Source of the DNA: Piper betle
Taxonomy: Eukaryota > Streptophyta > Magnoliopsida > Piperales > Piperaceae
Length of the DNA: 64,000 nt
NCBI GenBank assembly: GCA_033002965.1
Contig: JAURVB010013196.1
Coordinates: 62,001-126,000 of the forward strand
Direction of reading: 5' to 3'
Numbering within the stretch: the stretch's first letter is position 1; every line of letters begins with the position of its first letter. The notes beneath the pieces were generated by a model. It was not told the DNA's origin, searched no databases, and worked only from the letters and a program-made list of their open reading frames with translations. Made by a program: the position numbers and the translations under genes. Positions 1-11,356 of the stretch are shown piece after piece.

Positions 1-827
1 TGGCAGATCCGGCCGAGCATGGGCGGCGATGGCCTCCGTTCCGGTCGGGGAGGGTCACTGGGTGGTTGCGGGTGCTGAGGCGACCACTTGATCGTGGCGG
101 CGACGATCGCCGGCGGCGAAATCAACGACGCGACCAAAACGTAGCCGCGGCGCTATGCGACGGCAATTTCTGGCGTCGCGGCGGCCCGATGGGGCCGGAC
201 CTGGTCGGGGCAGCATGGCGACGCCGTGGCCGGGCTGGGCGGCGTCGATCGGCGGCCAGGCGGTGTCGGCCGTGGCGGTGGTGGTGCGCGAACAGGGGCG
301 GTGCGATGGTTAGGGTTTGGGCGTGGGGGAGAAAAGGTCAGGGTGGAGAAGAAAGGGTTGGGTGGCAAATTCGTAAATAAGACTTGACTCGTCTCCGGCT
401 CGAGTCAAGTATAATAACTAAGTCATATTAAATCCTAAAAAAATTCATAAAAATCGGGAAAAATCCTGTAAAATCAAACAACACCAAAACATCATAATGA
501 TATGCTCTAAAACTATCAACCCACCCAAAATGCTCGTAACGTGTCCTAACGCGGTAAACGGCCTAATACTAATTCTACGATCCACTATATATAAAAATAA
601 TAATAAAAAAATGACTGGCATACTCTCATATATCTGATAACTCATTCTGTTCTGTTGTGTTCATGACGTTATCATCATATACTTGGGTACGCATGACCCT
701 CATAGCTCATACACGCGACTGAGCATCGGCTCGGTACACGTGTCCTGAAACTAACTCAACTCAAAAAATAACGGTCGACCCGACCGGTTCTGAATATAAA
801 ACCCTAACTCGAATCGTGGGTTTTACA
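1..827 (-). mobile_element. Partial long LTR (copy 0), cut by window edge
   Basis: Reverse-orientation end of the ~2.9 kb LTR family that fills 29.6-35.8 kb and 43.7-56.4 kb. It matches the end of the copy at 50867-53842 block for block: GC-rich segment, then the clause around 'gactcgtctccggctcgagt', an AT-rich stretch, and a terminus ending GGGTTTTACA. The rest lies outside the window, so the 5-bp target duplication cannot be checked (the right flank is TAAAG at 828-832). The short Arg/Pro/Gly-rich open frames here come from the GC-rich block and occur in all copies in different frames; I do not call them genes. Confidence 0.85.
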
Positions 828-831
828 TAAA

Positions 832-840
832 GTCTCTCTC

Positions 841-912
<72 letters not shown>
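832..912. repeat. Compound microsatellite (CT)n-(TA)n
   Basis: A pure CT run (about 832-883) passes directly into a TA run (about 886-912), beginning five bases after the LTR terminus at 827. Confidence 0.95.
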
Positions 913-917
<5 letters not shown>

Positions 918-3578
918 TTTTTATGAGCAAGAAGGCGTGAAAATTTTCTACCCCTAAACTCTAATCCGGGTAGTCCGATCACACGAATGGCCTCAATCCA
1001 CCGCCTCCTTCGTTAGCGGCCATGGTTAAGCAACGGTCAACTAGTCGGGCAACAGCCAAGCACGGGCAACCGTCCATGGCCAGAACCTAGCCGCCGACTA
1101 TTTTTTTAAAGGCGCGGTTGGATCCAGTCACCGTTCCTAGCCGTCCCTTAACTAGATATGGCTAGGGGATAGCCAGGTCCATCCTACGATAGCCAGACCT
1201 GGCTGGTGGTAACTAAATTCAGTTGCAGTAGAAATTTTTTTTTAAAGGCAAGACCAGATTTATGGCCGCAAAATCAAATCCAGTTGTGACAGGCCATATT
1301 TGGCTGCCCCGTTGTCGAATTTGGCTGGTGGGTAGCCAGCATGGTTGCTCATAGCCGGATTTGGTCGACACGATTTGGGGAGGTGGAACTTAGTTTTTTT
1401 TTTGAAAAGAATAGATATGTCATACTTGTAATCAAACGACCTAGAACAAACTTTGTGGAAGAAAATTTTTATGCTCCAGGCTCACCCAATCAACCTTATA
1501 TATATATATATATATATATGGAACTTAATAATCATCTGCAATTAAAAGTAAGATAATCTTTCAATCAAAATATAAGAAATGAAAATACTTCTGGCAAAAG
1601 GTCATGAGTTCAAATCTCGTTAACCTCAATTTAAAAAATAATAATAATAAAAATACCTTGTAGATTAGTATTAACTTCTAGTTTCTTACTCATAAGAATC
1701 TATTTAATTGATTTGAAAAAATATAATAAAAAATTAAATAATTATAATTCATATTTTTATTTAAATAAGATATATAGTTAAAGTCAATCATAGCCTATAT
1801 CTAAGATATTAAATTATTAAAGACTATCTCATTATTTAAAAAGTTTATGTATAAAATAATCAAATAATTATAATTCATCTTTTTCTTCAAATAAGATATA
1901 TCTTTAAAGTTAACTACAATTTATATCTATGATATTAATTTACTACAAACTATCTTATTATTCAATGAATTTTTATATAAAATTAAAATTTATCTGGTAT
2001 ATGTCGTTTTCGGCGCAACATCATACCGAGTGATATTTCATATTCAGGTCCATCCCACAACAAAACTTGTACTTTTAGGGTTTGCCATGAAAATTTTTTT
2101 ATAAATATATTTGTAGATATATATATATATATATTGTTAGGAAGGGAGGACATATTTTAAGGAAGAAAAAGAATTGTAATTTTTTCCAATAACCGGGGGG
2201 ATTACAAAAAAAAATTATAAATAATTCTACTATTTTAACCCTGGTAAGATGGAGGCTTGGTATCTAAAACCATGTGAATCTATAATATTCAACACTTGAT
2301 CTTCCTGGTGCAAGTAGCCGCACAAAATTAGACACATTTGCATGATTCGGGGGTAGAAAATTAGCTGCAGATGATGAAGCTGAGCTTCACGCAAATGATT
2401 TCGCCATTATATATAAAAAAGCTCTATTTCAAACAATAAATCATCAAAACAAAACAGAAGTTGAAGATAGAACCATGGAACCAGAACGAGGATTGAAGCG
2501 CATAGAAAACCAAGTTGTTGAGAACAAACTCGATCGATGCTTCAAATCGCCAACAGGATTTCACCCGAGGTTAGCTTTTTTTATTGCCATTTTCCAGATA
2601 CCATGAGAGAAGATTGGATTGAATCCTTAATATCTTCTATACACAAATAGTTTGGCTGAACAACAAAATACAATATAATTATGTGCTCAACTAACAATCG
2701 GTCAATTCATAATTACAATAGACGAAACCAACCCATGATAATATGTCTTTAAAAAGGAAGGATTTGGCGATGCAAGTGCCATGAAAAAATAAAATAAAAA
2801 ATAAAAAAAAGAATAAAAAGAAGAAGAAAGAAAAAATCCAACACTCCTATTTGACCTAAGCCGAGACTAAAACAGTTTTGTTTTATTAGATTATGGGGTG
2901 GGGGACCCTAGGAAGAATAAGATCAGGTTATCCCTGCAGCCTGACTGGTCCCCTAAAACATCTTAGTTGGTTGAGGTGCCAATCCTGAATGAGACTCTAT
3001 GTCAGCAGGACCATCGCCAGTTGAACGCAGCCAGCCAAACAACAATCCCCCATTGAACGTTCAAAGGAATTAAAACGCCCAGACCCAATTGGCCTTATCT
3101 CCTGGGACACCACTAGAACAGTGGTCACATCTTCATCAAGGGTCGCCCAGAAAATTGCAGGTTTTTGAGAGGCAAGGAACATCACGACGTTGCCAGGACA
3201 TGAGGCACAAATGCTCGGTGCAAGGACTACAGTGGGCGAGAAGGACGTCTCATGCTTTGGATAAAAAACCACACTAAGCAGCCTGGTTGAAGATAAAACT
3301 TTGGGGTTATTTGGAAGCATGGGCCATGCATGGGGAGATCAGAGGAAAGAGATCATCAGAAAGTGATTATAAGATTTTGTGTGTGGTCTGTGGGGTTGGG
3401 AATAGCTGTTTCAAACGAGGATCCAAGTCAGTTCCACGCCTTGCTATGTGACCTCTGCTCCCCCTCTTGTATCTTCCATCCATTTGTCACTAACCGCCCC
3501 AAAAGTTGTCTTTGTTGCTTACTTGTGATACATAATTCATGTTGAGAGTGCTGAATTATCAGCCATGTATGTCGCTTT

Positions 3579-3637
<59 letters not shown>

Positions 3638-4980
3638 AGTTATACGTCTATGTTTGGATGGTAAAATAATAAGGGGTGGTTGGGCGTTAATATCGGCTGT
3701 GATCAAGTTGATAGCTTGATTATTGTGTTGAAGCTTAGTGGGTAAGAGAAAGGAAGAGCTAAGAGTTGACAAAGCTTGCCAAGTCCCCATGATGGCGGCG
3801 GTTTGGAGCAATGCCATTGGTTCAAAGAGAAGCGCGTAGAAGAAAGGAAGAAAGCAAGATGGGTTGGTGGTCGGTCTATCCTTTTTATTAATCTGATCAA
3901 TCGAAATGCTCTTTCCTGGTGTTGGAGTAGCTAACAAACGTCACAAATTTGGTAGAAAATTTGAAGGAAAGTGCTATATCAAGTGTTTTTTTACTTCTTT
4001 CAAAAATAAAAAAAGCTTTGCTCTTTACATGGAGGGCAGTTGGCGTTTCTGTAGGGGGGCCGCGGTTTGAGCAACTATGCATAGACATTGACCAGAAATG
4101 GAATATAGACTAGAGTTTACAGTTTATAGTAATTGAGCAAAGGCCAAAGCAAAGCTCTCTTGCTTGGTCGATAAAAGAATTGTGAAGAACAGGGCAGGTC
4201 ATCATTCCACCTTGAAGGAAAGGCGTTTCTGCTTTTGTTCATTCCCATGTTTGAGCCTTTGACCGCTATGGGCTTCGGCATGACAAGTAGCCGATTCATA
4301 TGTAAGCTTTTCATTAATCTTATCATGTCTAAGATTCTTACGCACCATGATATGTGATGTATGATATACCAACCAATCCACCAGGATACATATTGAATTA
4401 GCCGGTGAATAATACTAGTTACATTATCAAGGGAACTAACTCAATTGACCATCTACCATTATATTTCGGCAGTAAAAATATGCGTACAAATTTAACCTCA
4501 TTGGGTCGAATTATATTATGATATTCCACAAGATAGTAGACCATGTCGCAGCTTAATTCGCAAAGATGTATGTTCTTTCTATTAGCTTTCCACCAAGTCC
4601 TTTTCACGTTAGATAATTAAGTTATAAATTTAGAAGCGAAGTAGTATCTATAAGACAATCTGTATCATGAAAAAAAATTGCCATGTCCATTTTACAGCTA
4701 TTATCTCGTGTGTGTTCCAGTTCCGCCATGAAACTAGCAGAGAATTTTGCATGTACTTAAATCTGGGTGGATCTTGAATCAGATGAGGGTTCATACTAGA
4801 TTCCATTGCAGCACGAGAACCAATATCAACATAGTTCCTTGCCGGTACCACAATTTACACAAAACAGTAAAAAGAAAAATGTAGTCACAAACAATGAAGA
4901 AAAGCTTGGTCTACATATCAGCATGGCATTGGTTGTTAATGGGGGAGGGGACCCTCCTTCAAAGAGAAGGCCAAAAAACC
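913..4980. other. Intergenic, no supportable gene
   Basis: Four kilobases of mixed sequence. 1000-1340 carries many scattered TAGCC/GGCTG words. 1650-2000 is AT-rich with two loosely similar passages near 1740-1800 and 1855-1930. Short TA runs occur at 1497-1519. Several open frames of 60-170 codons exist on both strands, for example about 2997-3320 (-) and 3428-3937 (-). I recognise no domain in them; the longest runs through the TA microsatellite. I see no RNA gene. Confidence 0.6.
3581..3634. repeat. (AT)n microsatellite
   Basis: About 27 uninterrupted AT units. Confidence 0.97.
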
Positions 4981-4989
4981 GTGTTTGTG

Positions 4990-4997
4990 TATATAAA
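4990..4997 (+). promoter_or_regulatory. Candidate TATA box of the DnaJ gene
   Basis: TATATAAA lies about 180 bases upstream of the start codon at 5169. It is followed by a pyrimidine-rich leader (TTTTTTCCTTCC words) suitable for a transcription start near 5020-5040. Supported only by motif and spacing. Confidence 0.5.
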
Positions 4998-5168
4998 CAT
5001 ATACGCGGCCAATGCAATGCTCCCTTTTTTTCCTTCCTCCTTCCTTCCCATTTGAACTGTATCGTGTCTCTTTGATCCTCCCACTTTTTTTTTTCCGGGT
5101 GTTGGAAGGTCTTGTTTTGGCGGGTTGGTGATTGGGTCCGTGGGTGGCCGATCGATCTGCGTTGTGAT

Positions 5169-8100
5169 ATGGTGAAGGAGACGGAGTACTATGACGTGCT
5201 CGGAGTCAGCCCCACGGCCACCGAGGCCCAGATCAAGAAGGCTTACTATGTCAAGGTTGGTTTGCTTCCTTTGCTTTGCTCTTGTTGAGGTCAATGATGG
5301 CGGCTCAGAACATGTTCGGGTGAATTCATGTTTGCTTGGGGGCTTTGACCAATCTTATGAGAAAATCTAGATGCAATCAGTTGTTTTGCAAAGATGTTAT
5401 TGAATCAAAGATTATAATTTTTAAGGTTATCATGTCCAAATCTCGATTTCTTGTGCTTCATTAATTCATGGGTGAATCTAGTCTTTTTGTATAGCTTACT
5501 TGTGTTTGGTGATTCTTATTTGTTTCTTGTTGTTGTGTGCATACACTGGTATTGCTTATTGTGTGAAATTTGATGGAAAAGTATCACCTTTGAATAAGTT
5601 AATTGGGTACTGAATCATTTTGATACCCCCGTCTAATTGTTGTGGTTTTATTTTTTAATTGACTCAGGCGAGACAGGTTCATCCGGACAAAAATCCCAAC
5701 GATCCCCAGGCAGCTCAGAAATTTCAGGCAAGTATTTTTGCTTCCTAAAGTATCATTAGGACCATTAACGTCTTGGAATTGAAATCACTGCTTCTTATAC
5801 CTGATATTGACCGATTGTGTTGATCTTGTTGCCTTTATGCATATAATTGTGCCGGAATGGTAGAAATTGTAAAGTTGCATCGAGTTTTGCAGATAATTTA
5901 TGATACGGATGTCTGGGCAGAATATTAGACCAAAGGCCTGCTGTGGATCAGTCCTTAGGTAGTTGGAAATGCATAATTTAAAGAACAGCGTGGTATATCA
6001 AGTATATGAACAAGGGTTTCAAAGTCTGCATATTAAGGCACCAAATGTCAGCATGATTTCGAGTGGATGTATGCTTTTGTTGTCATACATTCTTGATAAC
6101 ATACCCAGTTCCCATTTGTTTCCCTTTTCCTGGTCTTTTTTGCTACTCTATTTGTCACTCCGGGAAAGCTGACTTCTTCAATCTCATTATTTTGTTTCAG
6201 TTCCAAATTATAACTTCATAAAAATACCATGAGTTAAAAATCTTGGCCAGGCCTTAGACAGATCTCATTGCTAGTCCTCTTAAACGACTATGATGGCGAC
6301 ATCTGATGTGCTGTAATATTCCTATTCTCAAGTGAATAGCCCATTCCATTGTCAGGAGCAACTTCCAAAGGCAGTGGCTTTTGAATAGCTATGCCTAGAA
6401 TTATTGAAGTTTAAGCTCACTATTATACTTGATTTTTGACTGCTGCTGCTGATTTAACGTTTTTGTTCAGGTCTTAGGTGAAGCTTACCAAGTTTTGAGT
6501 GATCTAGCACAACGACAAGCTTATGATGCTAATGGAAAAGCTGGCATCTCAAAGCAAGTCTTGTTTTCTTTTCATCAGTTAGACATGAAATTCAGTTTAG
6601 ATTGCTTCTTTATGTTACTGAAGAGAACTTGTTATATTTTATAGAGAGGCCATTATTGACCCGGCGGCAATTTTTGCTATGCTTTTTGGGAGTGAACTTT
6701 TTGAGGAATATATTGGGCAGCTTGCAATGGCATCTATGGCCTCACTTGACATTTTTACAGAAGGGGAACAATTCGATCAAAAGAAATTGCAGGAGAAAAT
6801 GAGGGTACTTCAATAGCCCCTACCTTGGGATTAATATTATGGTGCTGATTTATGTATTATACTGTTAGTTGATCCAAATTTTGCTATCTTTGTGTTTGCT
6901 TGTTTGTAAATTGCTTTATTTCATTATTATAGACACACGATTGATTATCTCAGAAATAAGAATGTCTTATTTTATTTTTACCATATTCATGGTTTCATAT
7001 ATGTACTCAACAGGTAGTTCAGAAGGAAAGAGAAGACAAACTTGCAGAAATATTGAAAAATCGATTGAATCAATATGTTCAAGGAGACCAAGATGGCTTT
7101 ATCAGGAATGCTGAAGCAGAAGTATCAAAACTTTCAAGTGCAGGTAAGTTTTTGTCCTTTTATTTTACATATCATGCATTTAGCTTCTGAATGTTGGATT
7201 GCATCTGAGAGATTGCCTTCTATGTACAAAGAATTATTTAAGTATTAACAATTAATGCTCAAGTCGTAGGTTGCCTTTTCCCCCATATGTGTAGAAGGGT
7301 TTCGTTTTCAAATCAATAGCTTATGGCATTCTTTCTTTCTTTTCTCTTTTATGTACTCTAATCACGGAATTTAATTTTTACAGCTTACGGAATTGATATG
7401 TTAAATACTATCGGCTACATATATGCAAGGCAGGCCGCAAAGGAACTTGGTAAAAAGGCAATTTACTTGGGAGTTCCATTTATCGCAGAATGGTTTAGAA
7501 ACAAAGGCCATTTCATCAAATCTCAAGTTACAGCTGCAACAGGTGTGCCACTCATTCTCCTTTCAAAGTTGTAAGACCATGAGCTTGTTTGAATGAATAC
7601 CTGGTCCATTCACCCATCTGAAACTTTTACTCGTCATTTTGGTATCATGAATCTATTAACATAGTCAAATATGGTAAGGTACACTTGAAACTTGTCTCAT
7701 GGGATCATTGTCAAAATAGGTGCACTTACTCTGATTCATCTACAAGAGGACATGAAGCGGCATCTGAGTGAAGAGGGAAACTTGAACGAGGAAGAGCTTG
7801 AACAATATATTGAATCTCACAAAAAGTTGATGACTGATTCTCTGTGGAAACTTAATGTTGCTGATATTGAGGCAACTGTTTCGCGTGTCTGCCAAATGGT
7901 TTGTCCTAGGCTTCATTCCTATCCCAGTTGCCTCCAGTTGTCAAATGGGCAAAAGTTAATTCTCTTTGTGATATAGGTGCTTCAAGACAGCTCTGTAAAA
8001 AAAGAGGACTTAAGAGCTCGTGCTAAAGGTTTGAAGATAATTGGAAGAATTTTTCAGGTCGGTTTGCTTGCTTGTATGTGGTCATTTTTCATCTGCTTTC

Positions 8101-8626
8101 TTTGATCACACACCTAGATATTTTGCTGATGTAGAGGGTCAAATCAACAAATGGAAATGATATTGCTAGTGCCAGTGATGGTGTTCAACAGCTGAATGGA
8201 GCTGAGCCAGGAAATGATGGAAGTTCTCCAGACGTATCTCCAAAATCTCCCACTGAGCAGCAATACCATTCAACTTCTAAGGTACTTCTTCCTTGGCATT
8301 CCTCATGATGAAGCTATTGGAAATGCCTTTAGTAACCAGTGCCTGTCCAGATGCACTTTGACTTGTTCATTAAATCAAACAGGGTTTTCTTCTTCCAAAA
8401 TGTACATCCATTTTACTTTGTAGCCTAGTATTTAGCATGAAATGTTGGTTTTGATCTTAGCTTGCTCAATCAAAGTATCAAAGTTACATTTCACTGATTT
8501 TATATGATCTGGCATTGACAGAGTCCATATGTGGAGGCTCCTCAATTTGCAGGTATTCAATATAACCACTTCCCAATGCCAACAGCCCCTCCTGGAGCTC
8601 ACAGACAATCATCATTCGAAAAGTAG
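5169..8626 (+). CDS. ATJ10: DnaJ10-type co-chaperone (J-protein), 10 exons, 396 aa
   Basis: Exons 5169-5255, 5668-5727, 6471-6553, 6645-6804, 7014-7143, 7384-7542, 7720-7898, 7977-8057, 8135-8281, 8522-8626. They join in frame to 396 residues, close to the 398 of Arabidopsis chaperone protein dnaJ 10. Residues 1-70 are a J domain (start [13 protein letters not shown]) with the HPD tripeptide at the head of exon 2, the motif that stimulates Hsp70 ATPase. The middle is the long helical DnaJ-X domain ([16 protein letters not shown], then [13 protein letters not shown]). The tail is low-complexity Ser/Pro and ends FEK. There is no Gly/Phe region or zinc-finger domain, as expected for this class. 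Introns 2 and 3 appear to use GC donors (GCAAGT). GT alternatives exist that keep the frame but change conserved residues: FQVLGEAY would become FQASEAY, and KEAIID would become KQAIID. The start is the first ATG after the leader and gives the family N terminus. Confidence 0.95.
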
Positions 8627-10308
8627 TCGGTCTCTAGTTATAATGGAGCTTGAAACATTTTACTTGGTTGCTATCAATGGCCTGTTAATATTTGGTGTGG
8701 AGGCTTTTAGCTTCATCAGCCGCAGATAGTCACATTTGTCAAGATTAAAAATAGATAAGGTTGGAGTCCATCAGATGCAGAATCAGTGGAATAGAATGTG
8801 ATCAATGTAGGCTTTGTATCTTATTTATGCAACTCATGGTTTTCCGGTTGCCGATCAGATTGGCAGGTTGGTGCCAACCTCAACAGCCATATTGTGCATT
8901 TGAGGTGTTAGCGGATGTGGCATTTATTTCTTCTCATTTTTTGTTGTATGATATAAGATCTTGTAGTACTAGATGAAAAGTATAAGCATTGTACACTTAA
9001 TGTCCCAATACGGCTATATGTTTTATAATTTATTCTTGTGCTTGTAAAAATCAGGGAGAGTTTTTTGCATGCTTCTGTATTTGCATATTGTTGGGAAGGT
9101 CACCGATAATATAAGCAGTTGATGGCATGCGAATGGAAAGGGTAAAAACGTTAATAATAGAGTAAACTCGAACTCGAACTCGAATCAATTCATCTTGCGC
9201 TACCCAATTGATGGTATGCAAATAGAAACATTAATAACGTTAACAACAGAGTAGACTCGAACTCGAACTTGAATCAACTTATCTTGCGCTGCCCAATTAG
9301 CTCAAATTGAACATTAGCACAAATAAACTAAAATAATTATAGTGAACAAATTAGGCTTTTTGAAGAGGTTTGATGGCAAAAGCTTATGCGTAAAAAAAGA
9401 AAAAAAATCTACATATTACTTAACAGTGTTTATTAATTATTTGATGTGATGATTAGTATATGGTTCGGGAATGAAGTCGAAGTTGGCGATCTTCGTTGGT
9501 GAAGGCCAGTCGGCCCAACAGACGGTCAGGATCACATCTTCGAGCGCTGACCAACTTCTTGAAAGACGGTAGAATCTGGAATCTGAGCGGGGCCCAGAAG
9601 GCCCGCCAATGACCAAATTCAAATGTGGTTCACGCGCGAACCGGAATCTTCCAGTGGCCCGAGCCGGACCCAGCGCGGGTAGCCCATGGCCCGCTCGTGG
9701 CGGTCGGGTCGCGCGTACTTGGCCACCTAAGCCTACGGTTCCTTCCTAATAAATATATTCCTATTATAATATGTTTTTTTTAAGGTCGCCTATATTCTTT
9801 TCATAAAAGTTAATTAAAATTTATAATGTAAAACAATTAAAATTTCCTTAAGATAGGAGCACTCTACTTGCTGATAACTAAAATTATCTTAAAACACGAA
9901 AGTCAAAAAATACAATTTTAAGTATTATAATCTATAGCACACCACATATTCTATTCAAATCTAACACAACTTCAGCTTTTGTATCATTTAAATATACATT
10001 TAATTTTTCAACTCGACATTTTTAAAAGCCCATTTTTTTCAAACTAATATTGCATTAAACATTTATTAAAAGAATATTCTTAACACCGAATAAAACATTT
10101 AATCAGTAACGTAGAGTTTTAATTCCGACCGAATCCCAAACGTTTTTCGGTCAGGAATGGAAAACGGTTTCCATTTTATTCAAACAACAAATTGGCGTGG
10201 GGCCCGATGGGTGGGGCCCACGTGGAGGGCGGGGAGGGGCCCACGTGAAAACGTTTCCTGCTCCAAAAGAAAAGAAAGGAGAAAAAGGGCGCTTTTTAAG
10301 GCGGTTTA
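8627..10308. other. Intergenic, DnaJ 3' region to next gene
   Basis: Likely 3' UTR of the DnaJ gene to about 9050, then a two-copy tandem duplication (9119-9296) and AT-rich spacer. 9450-9730 is an isolated GC-richer island with short open frames on the minus strand and no domain I recognise. 10190-10300 is GC-rich and probably the promoter and leader of the next gene. Confidence 0.6.
9119..9296. repeat. Tandem duplication, period 89 bp
   Basis: Units 9119-9207 and 9208-9296 both begin TTGATGG(C/T)ATGC and end with a CTTGCGCT(A/G)CCCAA box. Each contains a run of ACTCGA words. Differences are scattered substitutions and a small indel. Confidence 0.85.
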
Positions 10309-11356
10309 ATGGCAACTGAGGTCTTCCACACCTCCCTCTCCGCCGCCGCCGCCGCCGCCGCTCCCCTTCCCTCCCCTCTCGCCAGCGCCACCTCCCCCGA
10401 CCACCCCTTCTCGAGCCCACCTAGAAAGGTTTCGGAATTATCGTCGTCTCCTCTTTTACACTGTCCACCGTTTTTCCGGATTCTTCCTCTCGTCTGGGGC
10501 CGGGAGGCGGGTGTGGCCGCTGTTTTTGGTTTTCTTTTTTTTGTGTGTGTGTTGTTGCATTTGGAGATGTTTCGTAGCTTTGTTTCCACGTATCCCGATT
10601 GGCTTAGGAGCTAATGTATTGGTCTGTTTTATGATTGAACTGCTCGATTTGATTGGAGTTTGTTTCATGTGGGGCTTTTAGATTGTTCGAATTTGGGTGA
10701 TTGTTTGGAGATGTTGCTACGATTTTTATCTCAAAAATGATATAATTGTACTTTTTTCTTTATTTCTTTATTTATTTATTGCTTAGTATGTAACCTAGTA
10801 GGGATTAATGATCGTATTTGTGTGTGAGACCTGCGTTTTTTTTCAATCGTCTTGTTCGTAGAACGGTTTAGGAATTAGAATTTTTTCTTTAATTGTTTTT
10901 TTTAAAAATTTGTGAATAGGGTCCATGTTTATCTTGTTTTTTGTGGAAAATTTGTTATACTGCTGATTTGTTGGTCATTTAGTTATGTAGAAATATTTTT
11001 TAGACGGTAGTCATAAATTAAAATTGGCTTCCTGTGGCTATTTTAGTTGTTTGATTTTAATGGATATGGCAGGCATTTGACTTGGAAAGGAAAAATGTGT
11101 ATGCAGCAGATATTTTTCTGGCTTTGAAAAATGGCAAAAACTCCTTTTCTGTTGATCTAATTTTGCATGTGAAAAAAAATATTTATATTATGAATTCGGG
11201 CTGATCTTAAACTAGCATATTTTGATGACTAGAATGAAAAAAAAATCTCGTCTTTCCCCTTGTTAGGATGTTTTACGTGGAGATGAGCCATCACTGAATT
11301 TCCAATCTGTGGGCACGATCCCAAAGCTATGCCGTCATTTACAGCAGTGGCGTTAG
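10309..11356 (+). promoter_or_regulatory. Overlapping upstream ORF in the 5' leader of the next gene
   Basis: An ATG at 10309 opens 40 codons with a seven-Ala run, up to a plausible donor (AAG then GTTTCG) at 10428. If spliced to the acceptor TTGTTAG at 11266, the frame continues for 29 more codons and stops at TAG 11354-11356. That is 25 bases past the main start at 11329 and in another frame. The result would be a 69-codon upstream ORF that overlaps the main start. What is seen is the frame and the splice-site words; that it is translated or represses the main ORF is inference. Confidence 0.45.

Noticed and set aside
1600..1640. B-box-like GAGTTCAAATCTC resembling a tRNA or SINE
   Set aside because: No A box at tRNA spacing upstream and no target duplication found, unlike the pair at 22883-22937.
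2997..3320. 107-codon frame on the minus strand
   Set aside because: No recognisable domain, no splice partner and no promoter or coding signal beyond its openness.
10309..10428. First coding exon of the gene at 11329
   Set aside because: Splicing it in gives a frame that stops at 11356; the family N terminus is encoded from 11329, so this exon is leader sequence.
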